Source: TA-21 sp036557405 (GTDB lineage Archaea > Thermoproteota > Nitrososphaeria > Nitrososphaerales > Nitrososphaeraceae). From it: a DNA stretch of 64,000 bases. This document shows, one piece after another, positions 1 through 8,481 of this stretch. Made by a program: the position numbers and the translations under genes. How positions within the stretch are numbered: the first letter of the stretch is position 1; each line of letters begins with the position of its first letter. The notes beneath the pieces are model-generated. The model was not told the origin of the DNA. It ran no database searches and saw nothing but the letters and a program-made list of their open reading frames with translations. The DNA lies in assembly GCA_036557405.1 (NCBI GenBank), contig DATBHO010000089.1, positions 1 to 64,000 of the forward strand, given 5' to 3'.

Positions 1-100
1 ACTTTATTTCAGGTAACTTGGAAAGTTCTTCATTAGAAACTGGAGTACCACATCTCATACATTCGTAAATCACATTACCAATTGTCTTTTCACTTTCCAT
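1..100 (-). CDS. rpoP: RNA polymerase subunit P (Rpb12-like), 3' end cut by window edge
   Basis: Only the first 33 codons lie in the window; the gene reads off position 1. The protein starts MESEKTIGNVIYECMRCG and continues with a CxxC knuckle, then an EELSKLPEIK stretch. That pattern (YxCxRCG, then EELxxLPxIxC) is what I know from archaeal RpoP/Rpb12, a small zinc-binding RNA polymerase subunit. The second CxxC pair would lie outside the window. The start is the ATG at 98-100. Identity rests on a short fragment, but the motif is characteristic. Confidence 0.75.
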   Translation of the reverse strand, partial: MESEKTIGNVIYECMRCGTPVSNEELSKLPEIK

Positions 101-205
101 AGTTATGGTTGTTTGGATCGGAATTTATTTGTTTTTCTGAAAATTCGAATGGCACTAGATCTGTAGTCGACCAAGATTAGAAAAAAATATTCTACTTTCC
201 ATCAA

Positions 206-1156
206 TTAGGTTAGTGCCCTCACTATCGCTTCTTTAAGCTCCTCTATGCACCCCTTTACATCTTTCGGATTGCTTTTCAATTTTCCCCCTGACGCAAATT
301 CATGGCCTCCACCTTCAACTAGGAAAGACGCTATCTTTCTACATGAAATTTTATCTGTATTTCTTCTGACGCTAACTTTTCCAGTTCGATTAAAGAGTAT
401 TGCTAGGTCAACCTTCGTGTTAGTGAATAGTTCGTGAGAAAATAGGCTTGTTTGAACGTAAGGGTATGTAAAAACAAAAGCCACATTAAATGATAGGATT
501 TTTAAAATTGTTAGAGTTTTCAAAGATTCTTTTTTTTGAAAATCACTAATCTTTATGAATTTTGTATATTCCCTCTGCATATCAGAATCCCATAATATTC
601 CCCTTGATGCTTTTTGAACCAAGGGTTCCAAGTTTTTTTTGGAATTTTCACTAATCCGATAGTAATGTATTAATTCAGAAAGCCTTGAATCATGGTTCTT
701 GAGATTTGTCATAAAATCTGAGCTGTGAGCTATCAACTTAAGCTGCTCTGCAATTTTGTTCTTGTACATAAATTTTTCATACATGATTTCAGTTGCACAT
801 TTTTTTCCCGTCGAATTAAGAAACAATTTAACCATCTTTCTTGCTGATAACAATGAATTTCTATCCCACGGGTGATGATCAACCCATATTACAGACCAAT
901 GTCTCTTTTTCAGGTATTGGATTGTTTCTTGGAATAAATTGAATACAGTCTTATCATTGATGCCAAGGTCTGAAATTATTGCGAGTCCGCCAGTTGCCTT
1001 CTTGGATTCATATTTTAGGTATTCAAACATTTTTTTAAAACTCTTGACTCCGTAATCATAAAATGAAATATTAGAATGAGGAAATTTCATCAATGCAACA
1101 GAAGCAGAATATAGACCATCTATGTCTGCTTCATGTGTGCATATTATTACTCGCAT
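206..1156 (-). CDS. DHH-family phosphoesterase (RecJ/oligoribonuclease-like)
   Basis: A 316-residue protein with the DHH-superfamily motifs in order: HEADIDG at residues 8-14, SDLG at 62-65, DHHPWD from residue 93, and the C-terminal DHHA1-type GGGHEFASGG near residue 287. The Asp/His residues of the first three motifs bind two Mn ions in this superfamily, so the active site looks complete. Archaeal members include RecJ-like nucleases and nanoRNases; the sequence does not tell which. It is transcribed in the same direction as and downstream of nothing obvious; rpoP lies 106 bp beyond it on the same strand. Cytoplasmic, no signal sequence. The exact substrate (DNA, short RNA or cyclic dinucleotide) is unknown. 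Confidence 0.85.
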   Translation of the reverse strand: MRVIICTHEADIDGLYSASVALMKFPHSNISFYDYGVKSFKKMFEYLKYESKKATGGLAIISDLGINDKTVFNLFQETIQYLKKRHWSVIWVDHHPWDRNSLLSARKMVKLFLNSTGKKCATEIMYEKFMYKNKIAEQLKLIAHSSDFMTNLKNHDSRLSELIHYYRISENSKKNLEPLVQKASRGILWDSDMQREYTKFIKISDFQKKESLKTLTILKILSFNVAFVFTYPYVQTSLFSHELFTNTKVDLAILFNRTGKVSVRRNTDKISCRKIASFLVEGGGHEFASGGKLKSNPKDVKGCIEELKEAIVRALT

Positions 1157-1356
1157 TTATTAGATAGGATAATTGAACAGAATATGTTTCTATTGTCATG
1201 TAGTTTTGGGGTATTATCAAGCCGTATCAAATAATAGACAGAATGGATTTTATCATACTTGAAATATTTTCATTTAGTAGAATTAAATACCCAATTAATT
1301 CCATTTACAAGTATAATTTTATATTTGATACCATTTGTCAGGTATTACAAAGCGCT

Positions 1357-1902
1357 ATGTACTATTCAACCCAAAAGAGGGCAAGTGCCAGATCGGTATA
1401 TCTTATAGTTTTCTACATCTCTGCTATCTCGATGACTGCGATTACATTTTATGCACTGTATCAAAGCATAGTTGAATACGCTTCCACAGGAAAAATTGTA
1501 ATAGGTGAGATTCTAGTAAAGACAGAATTTCCATTTAAAGGATTCTCAAAACTAATTACTTATTTGATGATAGTATCCGTTGTATCATGGTATTGCGTTA
1601 CCAAATTAGGAGGAGACAAAGTAAAGGAAGTTTCTCCAGCGCTTCGCGCTATCCTGCAAATAATTGTCCTTGCGATAGCTATAGTCTCACTATATGAATT
1701 TGTTTACAATTTTGTGATATGGAGTTCTTTAATAACAATTAATGCGTTAGGTGGACACATAAATTTGGATAGTATCAGTATAGCATACCCGAATCCACAA
1801 ACCCCGTGGAATTTGGTTTTCGCGACTAAGATGTCCCTTGCTGCCTTCTTGATTTCTGCTCATGGTTTTTACATCATTTCAAGAAAGGACAAACCTAAAT
1901 GA
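1357..1902 (+). CDS. four-helix membrane protein of unknown function
   Basis: About 181 residues from the ATG at 1357 (MYYSTQKRASARSVY). The frame is open back to 1243, but the upstream 38 residues look like non-coding DNA and the Met is followed by a positively charged segment typical of a cytoplasmic N-terminus. I see four hydrophobic segments: roughly residues 14-35, 60-80, 95-120 and 150-175, with a soluble loop rich in polar residues before the last. No catalytic motif is visible. It sits 88 bp before the prefoldin alpha gene on the same strand and may share its transcript. I do not recognise the family. Confidence 0.6.
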   Translation: MYYSTQKRASARSVYLIVFYISAISMTAITFYALYQSIVEYASTGKIVIGEILVKTEFPFKGFSKLITYLMIVSVVSWYCVTKLGGDKVKEVSPALRAILQIIVLAIAIVSLYEFVYNFVIWSSLITINALGGHINLDSISIAYPNPQTPWNLVFATKMSLAAFLISAHGFYIISRKDKPK

Positions 1903-1990
1903 AAATTTGTTAAATTATACATATCCATGCGGATAGGTTCATTTTTAGTCAAAGTTATATGCCCGTATTCTACTCAGAAAATATAGTAAG

Positions 1991-2449
1991 ATGACCTCCA
2001 GAGATAATGCTAAAGATCAAATTTCACCTGAACAAAAAATCAATGAAATGGTTCAACAATCGAAGATCCTGGAAGCTTATATGAATGATATTCTAACAAA
2101 GGAATCAACGTTGTCAAGACTTTTTACTGAAGCCCATTTGGCTTCCGAGGCTATTCAAGAATTATCCTCAACTAATCAAGAGGAATCTCTTGTTCCAATA
2201 GGCATTGGAATTTATCTTAAGGTTACAGTTCCGCAGGTAAGGAATCTGTTTGTGAATGTAGGCTCGGGCGTTACTATTGAAAAGCCTAAAGAGAAAACGA
2301 AAGATTATGTTGAGACAAAAATCAAGGAGTTCGAGCTTGCGTTAAAACAATTACAATCGCAAAAAGAACAGATAGCAATTAGAATGAATCAGCTTCAAGA
2401 TGAGATAAATGCCGAAATGCAAAAATCACAAAGAACTTCAAATTCATAG
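1991..2449 (+). CDS. pfdA: prefoldin alpha subunit
   Basis: A 152-residue protein made of two long heptad-like helices (residues about 15-55 and 105-148) flanking a central beta region with LVPIGIGIYLK and VNVGSGVTIEKP. That helix-beta-hairpin-helix plan and the VGSGVxIEK stretch are typical of archaeal prefoldin alpha, the jellyfish-shaped hexameric chaperone that delivers unfolded proteins to the thermosome. It lies 20 bp upstream of ftsY, an arrangement common in archaea, which supports the call and suggests co-transcription. Confidence 0.88.
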   Translation: MTSRDNAKDQISPEQKINEMVQQSKILEAYMNDILTKESTLSRLFTEAHLASEAIQELSSTNQEESLVPIGIGIYLKVTVPQVRNLFVNVGSGVTIEKPKEKTKDYVETKIKEFELALKQLQSQKEQIAIRMNQLQDEINAEMQKSQRTSNS

Positions 2450-2469
2450 CAGGCAGGACTGCACTACGC

Positions 2470-3876
2470 TTGTTTGAAAAATTAAAAAAAATATTCTCTG
2501 AAACTGCAAAGAATCTTAGTAAAAAATCAATTTCTAAAAAAGAGATTGATTCTATACTAGGTGATTTGCAAATTAGTCTCATGGAAAATGATGTAGCTCA
2601 TGAAATCGTTGAAGAAATGACATCAAAAATAAAAATGGAAATATCGGATTTAAAGTTGGAAGGTAACGAAAAATCTGATGAGTTAATTACAACACGATTA
2701 TATACCTTTTTACATGATTTATTTTTGTCTACCAATAACAGGATGGATATTATCCAATCTATTTTGGAAAAGAAAAAATCAAAAGCAGGTCCATATTCTA
2801 TTATATTCCTTGGTATCAACGGCACTGGCAAAACTACAACTATTGCAAAATTTTGTAAAATGCTGAGGGATCATGATATCTCAGTTGTTCTAGCAGCTGG
2901 AGATACACATAGAGCAGGAGCTATTGAGCAGATAATGTATCATGGTAATAATCTTAATGTCAAAGTAATCTCCCAAAGGTACGGAGCAGATCCATCGGCA
3001 GTTGCTAGAGATGCATTAGAACACGCAAAAAAGAATTATGTTGAAGTCGTGTTGATCGATACGGCAGGCAGAATGCAAACATCTAAGAATCTCATGGAGG
3101 AAGTAAGCAAAATTATAAGAGTTATAAAACCTGATTTGAAATTATTTGTCGGCGATTCTTTGGCAGGAAACGATACAGTAAACCAGGCTCGCGAGTTTTT
3201 TCAATACACCAATTATGATGGATCAATATTAACAAAAAGTGATGCTGATTCTAGAGGTGGTGCAGCCATATCGATTGCTTATTTGACACATAAGCCTATT
3301 TTATATCTAGGAGTAGGACAAGGATACGAGGATTTGGATGAATTTGACTACGAGAGGTTTCTTAATTCCATTTTCAAAGACAGGGTGTATGAAAAAAATA
3401 CACATGACCTACGAAAACAAGGCACCTCAAATCCTGATACCCACAAAATAAGCGAATTGACTCAAAATGAAAATATAGATTCCCCGACTGATAAAGCTAT
3501 AGACAAAAGTACGACTAAAGATGCTGATAAATATCTGGAAGAGAAGGAAGCATTATCAACGTCAGTAGCACTAATGCCGGAGGCAAAAGATATTGGTTAT
3601 CAGGACCAGTTAATTACTGAGCAATTGAATAATGATAAGGAATATCCCAAAGAGCGAACAAGTAAGGAAACAAGCGAAACAAAGCCAAAAAAAGGATCGT
3701 TTTTCAACAAGCTTTTCAAAGATCGACAGGAGAACGATTTGGTTAATAGTAACACAAATTCTCAGGTTGGTATTAGAGCTAGAAAAGATAAGAATAAAGA
3801 GGAAACTGAAAGTAAAAACGAAAGCGAAGAAGTGGTTTATTTAACGGACGATGACATAGATGAACTCCTTAAGTAA
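2470..3876 (+). CDS. ftsY: SRP receptor GTPase FtsY with long C-terminal tail
   Basis: Start is TTG at 2470. The NG domain is complete: GINGTGKTTT (G1) at residues 115-124, GDTHRAGA near 143, DTAGR (G3) from 197, TKSDAD (G4) from 255, and GVGQGYEDLDEFD near the end of the G domain at about 290. This is the archaeal docking protein that receives signal recognition particle-bound ribosomes at the SecY translocon. From about residue 306 to 468 there is a highly charged, low-complexity tail ending in YLTDDDIDELLK; bacterial FtsY carries its acidic region at the N-terminus instead. Part of the tail (FFNKLF) is amphipathic and might touch the membrane (inference). The 3' end overlaps argF by 17 nt. 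Confidence 0.93.
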   Translation: MFEKLKKIFSETAKNLSKKSISKKEIDSILGDLQISLMENDVAHEIVEEMTSKIKMEISDLKLEGNEKSDELITTRLYTFLHDLFLSTNNRMDIIQSILEKKKSKAGPYSIIFLGINGTGKTTTIAKFCKMLRDHDISVVLAAGDTHRAGAIEQIMYHGNNLNVKVISQRYGADPSAVARDALEHAKKNYVEVVLIDTAGRMQTSKNLMEEVSKIIRVIKPDLKLFVGDSLAGNDTVNQAREFFQYTNYDGSILTKSDADSRGGAAISIAYLTHKPILYLGVGQGYEDLDEFDYERFLNSIFKDRVYEKNTHDLRKQGTSNPDTHKISELTQNENIDSPTDKAIDKSTTKDADKYLEEKEALSTSVALMPEAKDIGYQDQLITEQLNNDKEYPKERTSKETSETKPKKGSFFNKLFKDRQENDLVNSNTNSQVGIRARKDKNKEETESKNESEEVVYLTDDDIDELLK

Positions 3877-4798
3877 GAAATATCTCACTTCTATTGAAGA
3901 TTTGAGCGAAGATGAGATTCATTTTTTGATTTCACAGGCAATTGATTTTAAAACGAAAAAGTATGATAATAGTAACAACAATCAAATTCTATCTGGAAAA
4001 ACACTTGCTTTGATGTTTGAAAAACCATCGACTAGAACTCGCTTGAGTTTTGAAGCTGCAATGTTTCAATTGGGCGGTAATACAATTTATCTAAATACTA
4101 ATGATCTTCAATTATCTAGAGGAGAATCTATTCAAGACACTGCGAAAACAATCTCTCTTTATGTAGACTGTCTCGTAACACGAGTTTACTCTCACAACAC
4201 AATAATTGAATTGGTGGAAAATTGTAAAATTCCATTGATTAATGGCCTATCTGATTTATATCATCCTTGTCAGAGTCTGGCTGATCTGATGACGATATTG
4301 GAATACAAAAAGAGCTTTAGAGGTTTGACACTGGCTTGGATCGGAGATGGGAATAATGTGTGTAATGATCTGTTAATAGGATGTGCTAAAGTGGGAATAA
4401 GTATCAAAGCTGCAATTCCAGAGGGTTATGAGCCTCCACAACATATACTTAAAGTAGTAACACATGAATCAAAATTAAAAGAAAGTGATTTTACTATTGT
4501 ACGCGAACCAATCGATGCCGTGAAGAACGCAGATGTTGTGGTGACAGATACTTTTGTTTCTATCGGAAATGAAAAAGAAGGGGATAAAAGAAAATCTACC
4601 TTTATTCCAAAGTACCAGGTAAATGGTGAGCTTATGAGTTACTCAAATGATGATTCAATCTTCATGCATTGTTTGCCAGCAAAAAGAGGGATGGAGGTAA
4701 CGTCAGAAGTTATAGATGGAAAGAAATCAGTTGTCTGGGATGAGGCCGAAAATAGACTCCATGTACAAAAATCGCTTTTAGTAAGCTTACTTGTTTAA
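3860..4798 (+). CDS. argF: ornithine carbamoyltransferase
   Basis: 312 residues. Carbamoyl-phosphate site STRT at residues 57-60, HPCQ at 135-138, and HCLPAKRG from residue 270, whose Cys is the ornithine-site residue that separates OTCases from aspartate carbamoyltransferases. It converts ornithine plus carbamoyl phosphate to citrulline in arginine synthesis, in the cytoplasm. The ATG at 3860 lies inside the end of ftsY (17-nt overlap), so translation is probably coupled although the functions are unrelated. argH, the last step of the pathway, converges on it from the other strand. Confidence 0.94.
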   Translation: MNSLSKKYLTSIEDLSEDEIHFLISQAIDFKTKKYDNSNNNQILSGKTLALMFEKPSTRTRLSFEAAMFQLGGNTIYLNTNDLQLSRGESIQDTAKTISLYVDCLVTRVYSHNTIIELVENCKIPLINGLSDLYHPCQSLADLMTILEYKKSFRGLTLAWIGDGNNVCNDLLIGCAKVGISIKAAIPEGYEPPQHILKVVTHESKLKESDFTIVREPIDAVKNADVVVTDTFVSIGNEKEGDKRKSTFIPKYQVNGELMSYSNDDSIFMHCLPAKRGMEVTSEVIDGKKSVVWDEAENRLHVQKSLLVSLLV

Positions 4799-4806
4799 TC
4801 TAAAGA

Positions 4807-4813
4807 TTTTTTT
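4807..4813 (+). terminator. T-tract after argF
   Basis: A run of seven T directly after the argF stop, in the argF-argH convergent gap. Archaeal RNA polymerase terminates at oligo-T without a required hairpin; this is the obvious candidate here. No experimental support. Confidence 0.4.
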
Positions 4814-4895
4814 AGACCAATCCTAGATTATTTACCGTACTGTGCCAATAGCCACTATTATATTAACATGAATTAGATTCGTTTGTCAACCAGTA

Positions 4896-6392
4896 TTATC
4901 GTAAAGAATTGGGTTTGGCTTTTATTCGATTTATCGTATCTATTATGTTTTCTTGTACACATTCAACATTCTTCTTCTTATTCTGTACTTCATTGTAGTA
5001 TTTATCCAGTAATAGTCTGTAATTTTTTATGGCTTTCATTTGCTTTTGTGGGTTAGAGGATCCTTCAGAACGACGGTTCGCTATTGATTTTTGAGGGGTC
5101 GTATTTTTTATTATGTGAATTAGTTTATCAGGTGGAATACTTACTTTCATCCTTTCTAAAATTACCTTAACATCTGAACTTGTTAGTGACATGAATGGCA
5201 TGTCTTCTTTGTTCTGTGTCGCTTTATTGACAAGTGCTCCGACCAATTTGTGCGCAGTTCTGAAAGGCACTTTATGTCTGATGACAAGTTCTTCAGCTAT
5301 GTCAAATGCTGTTGCATAACTGGAGTTTGAAGCTGCAGCCATGATGTCCTTATTCACTTTTAGGGAATCAATAATGTCAGTTACTATCTCCAAGGACAAG
5401 GATACCGTATCAATTGAATTCCAAAATGAAAGCTTTGTATCCTGCAAATCTCTGCTATATCCTGAAGGCAGTGCCTTGAGTATTATCATTATACTTGTAA
5501 GGTTTCCGATTACTAGTGCCGTTTTTGATCTTATCATTTCCAGAGGGTCGGGATTTTTCTTTTGCGGCATGGCACTAGAAGTGGATGTATACTTCTCGTG
5601 AATTTCAATGAATCCAAATTCCTCGGAGGACCAGATAATCAGGTCTTCCGCACATCTACTTAATGTTATCATAATAGAGGATATATCTGAAAGAAATTCT
5701 ATCATAAAATCTCTTGAAGAAGTTGCGTCAATGGTATTTGTTACAATATTTTCGAAACCTAGCAATTTAGCTGTCATCTTTCTATCAAGTGGCAAAAGCG
5801 ATCCTCCAATTGGACCAGCGCCCAAGGGGGATTGATTGATTCTTCTGTAAAGTGAGAACAATCTCTCAATTTCTCGTAACAGGCTTTCTGCATATGATAG
5901 CAAATAGTGGGCAAAGTTTCCATTCTGTGCTTGCTGCAAATGTGTGTAAAGAGGCATTATTGAATCCAGATTTTCTTCAGATTTTTGTAGCAGTAATCTA
6001 ACCAAATTAATCAGATGAGAATTTATACTAATTAGATCATCTCTTGCTTTAATTTTGATGTCTGTTATTATCTGATCGTTTCTTGATCTTCCGGTTTGAA
6101 TTTTGCCTCCAATATCAACTCCGATTCTGCCAACAATGTGCGCTTCAATGGCTTCATGAATATCTTCAAATCCTTCTTTGACCAATCTTTCCGGATTATG
6201 CAATATTTGGTCTAGCTCGTTTACAATAGTTGCAAATTCAGCCTTGTTCAGTATATGAATCTTATAAAGCATTATTACATGAGCTTTGCTACACAAGATA
6301 TCATAGAAGAGAATTTTGCCGTCAATTTCAATTGAAGATAGGAAATTCAATGTACCTCTATCAAGATCTTCCTTGTGTCTTGATCTATACAT
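4896..6392 (-). CDS. argH: argininosuccinate lyase
   Basis: 498 residues, the usual length. The fumarase/ASL superfamily signature SSAMPQKKNPDPLE sits at about 272-285 with its catalytic Ser loop; TGRSRNDQ near 105 and the conserved HxxQ-type THLQQAQ near 160 are also present. It splits argininosuccinate to arginine and fumarate. It is a monocistronic-looking gene, convergent with argF (97 bp apart), and divergent from the DUF59 gene with a shared 129-bp upstream region. The last ~60 residues are Lys/Asn-rich and poorly conserved-looking. Confidence 0.94.
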   Translation of the reverse strand: MYRSRHKEDLDRGTLNFLSSIEIDGKILFYDILCSKAHVIMLYKIHILNKAEFATIVNELDQILHNPERLVKEGFEDIHEAIEAHIVGRIGVDIGGKIQTGRSRNDQIITDIKIKARDDLISINSHLINLVRLLLQKSEENLDSIMPLYTHLQQAQNGNFAHYLLSYAESLLREIERLFSLYRRINQSPLGAGPIGGSLLPLDRKMTAKLLGFENIVTNTIDATSSRDFMIEFLSDISSIMITLSRCAEDLIIWSSEEFGFIEIHEKYTSTSSAMPQKKNPDPLEMIRSKTALVIGNLTSIMIILKALPSGYSRDLQDTKLSFWNSIDTVSLSLEIVTDIIDSLKVNKDIMAAASNSSYATAFDIAEELVIRHKVPFRTAHKLVGALVNKATQNKEDMPFMSLTSSDVKVILERMKVSIPPDKLIHIIKNTTPQKSIANRRSEGSSNPQKQMKAIKNYRLLLDKYYNEVQNKKKNVECVQENIIDTINRIKAKPNSLR

Positions 6393-6488
6393 GATGAAAA
6401 CAAACTACTACTTGACTTATTTATTGATATTTATAATGCCTAAAGTTTTCATGGCTAATGATATTTTTTCGTATTGATAAAATCAATA

Positions 6489-6496
6489 GTTATATA
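6489..6496 (+). promoter_or_regulatory. TATA box for the DUF59 gene
   Basis: gttatata centred about 29 nt before the ATG at 6522. That spacing places the transcription start at or just before the ATG, as in leaderless archaeal mRNAs; no Shine-Dalgarno sequence is visible before this ATG. Confidence 0.55.
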
Positions 6497-6521
6497 GTAT
6501 AAAATTAAAATCAATACATAT

Positions 6522-6839
6522 ATGAGTCAAGAAATTCAACAATTGCGAAAGTCAATATTTGATGAACTCACAAAGATTGTAGACCCGGAAATCGGAGTCT
6601 CCATTATGGAACTAGAACTTATAGATAAAGTAGATATCGATCAGGGAAAAGTGAAAATAGATTTACACCTGACGAGTCCTTTTTGTCCCGCAATATTTGG
6701 TTTTAAAATTGCCCAAGATATTAGAGATAACGTTTACAAAATCCAAGGTGTCACGGAAACAAAGGTAAACGTGAGCAACCACTTTATGGCTGATGCCATA
6801 AACAAGCAGGTAAATGAAAGCAAATTACCTACAAAATAA
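6522..6839 (+). CDS. DUF59 / MIP18-family protein (SufT/PaaD-like)
   Basis: 105 residues with the family core DPEIGVSIMELELIDKV at about 19-35 and the conserved Cys in LTSPFCPAIFGF near residue 58. Members of this family (PaaD, SufT, eukaryotic CIAO2/MIP18) act in iron-sulfur cluster assembly or delivery. Its neighbour across the gap is the iron-sulfur subunit of succinate dehydrogenase, facing it, which fits an Fe-S role but proves nothing. A leaderless start after the TATA box at 6489 supports this ATG. Confidence 0.82.
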   Translation: MSQEIQQLRKSIFDELTKIVDPEIGVSIMELELIDKVDIDQGKVKIDLHLTSPFCPAIFGFKIAQDIRDNVYKIQGVTETKVNVSNHFMADAINKQVNESKLPTK

Positions 6840-6880
6840 TTCAGCCAGGTAAAAGTTGTGAACTAACCAATACTAGTTTC

Positions 6881-7666
6881 TTAGTCAAGGTTTATTTTGA
6901 TTTTCTCTGCATGCTTCTTGTTATTCTTAGATACTCCTAGCATATATGATCTTAAAAGCTGTATTCCTAGGGCAGGGTCTACTCCTTTGGGGCACACTTT
7001 GCTACAAGAACCGGCAAAATGACATCTCCATATGCCGTGTCTGTCATCTACAATATTCAACCTGTTCTTTGACTCATCTCTTGTGTCAGCAAAATATCTA
7101 TACAATTGTGCCAAAGCCTGTGGTCCCGGAAATCTTAAATCCGTTCCAACCGTAGGACATGCAGAATAACACAATCCACACTTTATACAATATGAGAATT
7201 GGAGATACTTGTCTACATCTTGTGGTGATTGATAATATGAATATGTCCTTTTTTCTGCAGAAGTTTCATCACTTTCTATGTTCTGTATGTAAGGTTGAAT
7301 ATTCTTGTGATGTTTATAGAATAAAGAGAAGTCAGTTACAAGATCTCTGATTATGGGGAAATTTCCTAAGGGCTCACATTCAACCGTTGACGTTTCCAAT
7401 TCAGAAATTTTCGTGTAGCAGGCTAACCTTGGAATGCCATTTATTTTCATTCCACACGAACCACATGATGCCATCCTACAGGAATATCTTATGGCTATAC
7501 TTGGATCGATGTAACTTTTTACATGCAATAATGCGTCCAATACTGTAGTCCATCTTTTATACGGAACCTCAAAACTGTCGTAATGAGATTTCGAATTCTG
7601 TCCTCTATTTTCTCTATACACTTTTAATTTTATTTTGTCTTCGATCTTATTATCATTGTTACTCAA
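6881..7666 (-). CDS. sdhB: succinate dehydrogenase iron-sulfur subunit
   Basis: 261 residues. N-terminal plant-ferredoxin-like domain with 2Fe-2S ligands C63, C68, C71 and C83; C-terminal domain with CIKCGLCYSACP near residue 158 and CHFAGSCSKVCPKG near 217, giving the 4Fe-4S and 3Fe-4S cluster sites. It passes electrons from the flavoprotein to the membrane anchor. Last gene of the sdhA-C-D-B operon, starting 9 bp after the anchor gene before it. Confidence 0.93.
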   Translation of the reverse strand: MSNNDNKIEDKIKLKVYRENRGQNSKSHYDSFEVPYKRWTTVLDALLHVKSYIDPSIAIRYSCRMASCGSCGMKINGIPRLACYTKISELETSTVECEPLGNFPIIRDLVTDFSLFYKHHKNIQPYIQNIESDETSAEKRTYSYYQSPQDVDKYLQFSYCIKCGLCYSACPTVGTDLRFPGPQALAQLYRYFADTRDESKNRLNIVDDRHGIWRCHFAGSCSKVCPKGVDPALGIQLLRSYMLGVSKNNKKHAEKIKINLD

Positions 7667-7675
7667 TATCAGACA

Positions 7676-8032
7676 TCACAATCCATTTGCCAAAATTACT
7701 GTTCTAGTTCCATAAGCGATCAACGCAACCATTGCAGAAATAGTGATAACCGTGATCATCTTCTCCCAAGCTGCATTCTGTCTTAGTTCCAACAATATTA
7801 CTCTTATTCCATTGAATCCATGAATAGATATTAATACAAGGATTGACTCTAGAATGAGAACATAAAAAATATTCTTGTAATTTGCAATAATGTAATCATA
7901 ATTAAGGCTTGATTCGAACGGAACTACTAGCCTCATCAATATATGGACTGCAACAACGAATATTGCTGCAATTCCTGTTATGTAATGAATCTTCATTATC
8001 TGACTTTCTTTTAGCATTCTCTGAGTTTCCAT
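7676..8032 (-). CDS. sdhD: succinate dehydrogenase membrane anchor, small subunit
   Basis: 118 residues with three hydrophobic segments at about 14-33, 48-68 and 91-112. A conserved-looking HYITGIAAIFVVAVHILMR in the first helix carries two His that could ligate heme b. By position between sdhC and sdhB and by its three-helix plan this is the second anchor subunit, which with SdhC binds heme and quinone in the membrane. Starts 2 bp after the sdhC stop. Confidence 0.8.
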   Translation of the reverse strand: METQRMLKESQIMKIHYITGIAAIFVVAVHILMRLVVPFESSLNYDYIIANYKNIFYVLILESILVLISIHGFNGIRVILLELRQNAAWEKMITVITISAMVALIAYGTRTVILANGL

Positions 8033-8034
8033 GA

Positions 8035-8481
8035 TTATTCACCGAACAAAATGTTAAATCCATAGTACATTGCTGCGGCAGACAATATTAATGCAATCCA
8101 TATGCCAGATTTTTGTCTGTAATTTAAAGATGAAGGATTGTACGGATAATCAGGTCTACCGGGAGTTCCTAACCCGATACCAACGTGAGTAAAGATTAGG
8201 CGAATACCATTTGTAGAATGAAATGTACTAGCTCCTATTACCACAATTAGGAATAGATGACCCCATACTGTCTGTGTTAGATCTAAAAATGATTCCCATG
8301 CATTCAGGCCATTGACTATTGTGCTTGTCTCATACACATGTCCAATGAAATAGATAAGAAGAAAAACTCCTGTTATCCTCTGAAACCAGTAGGATACGCG
8401 CTCCCATCCATATCTTGACGGATTCAGCCAACCCTTGAATCCTTCGAAATTATTTCGAATCGGATGTTCTATCTCTTCCAT
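8035..8481 (-). CDS. sdhC: succinate dehydrogenase cytochrome b subunit
   Basis: 148 residues from the ATG at 8481. The frame is open upstream to 8532, but the ATG at 8481-8479 shares its A with the sdhA TGA (TGATG), a typical coupled start, and gives a normal N-terminus (MEEIEHPIRNN). Three transmembrane helices at about 33-53, 75-100 and 125-145; GHVYETS and FHSTNGIRLIFTHVG contain the His expected for heme b binding. Anchors the dehydrogenase to the inner face of the membrane. Confidence 0.88.
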   Translation of the reverse strand: MEEIEHPIRNNFEGFKGWLNPSRYGWERVSYWFQRITGVFLLIYFIGHVYETSTIVNGLNAWESFLDLTQTVWGHLFLIVVIGASTFHSTNGIRLIFTHVGIGLGTPGRPDYPYNPSSLNYRQKSGIWIALILSAAAMYYGFNILFGE

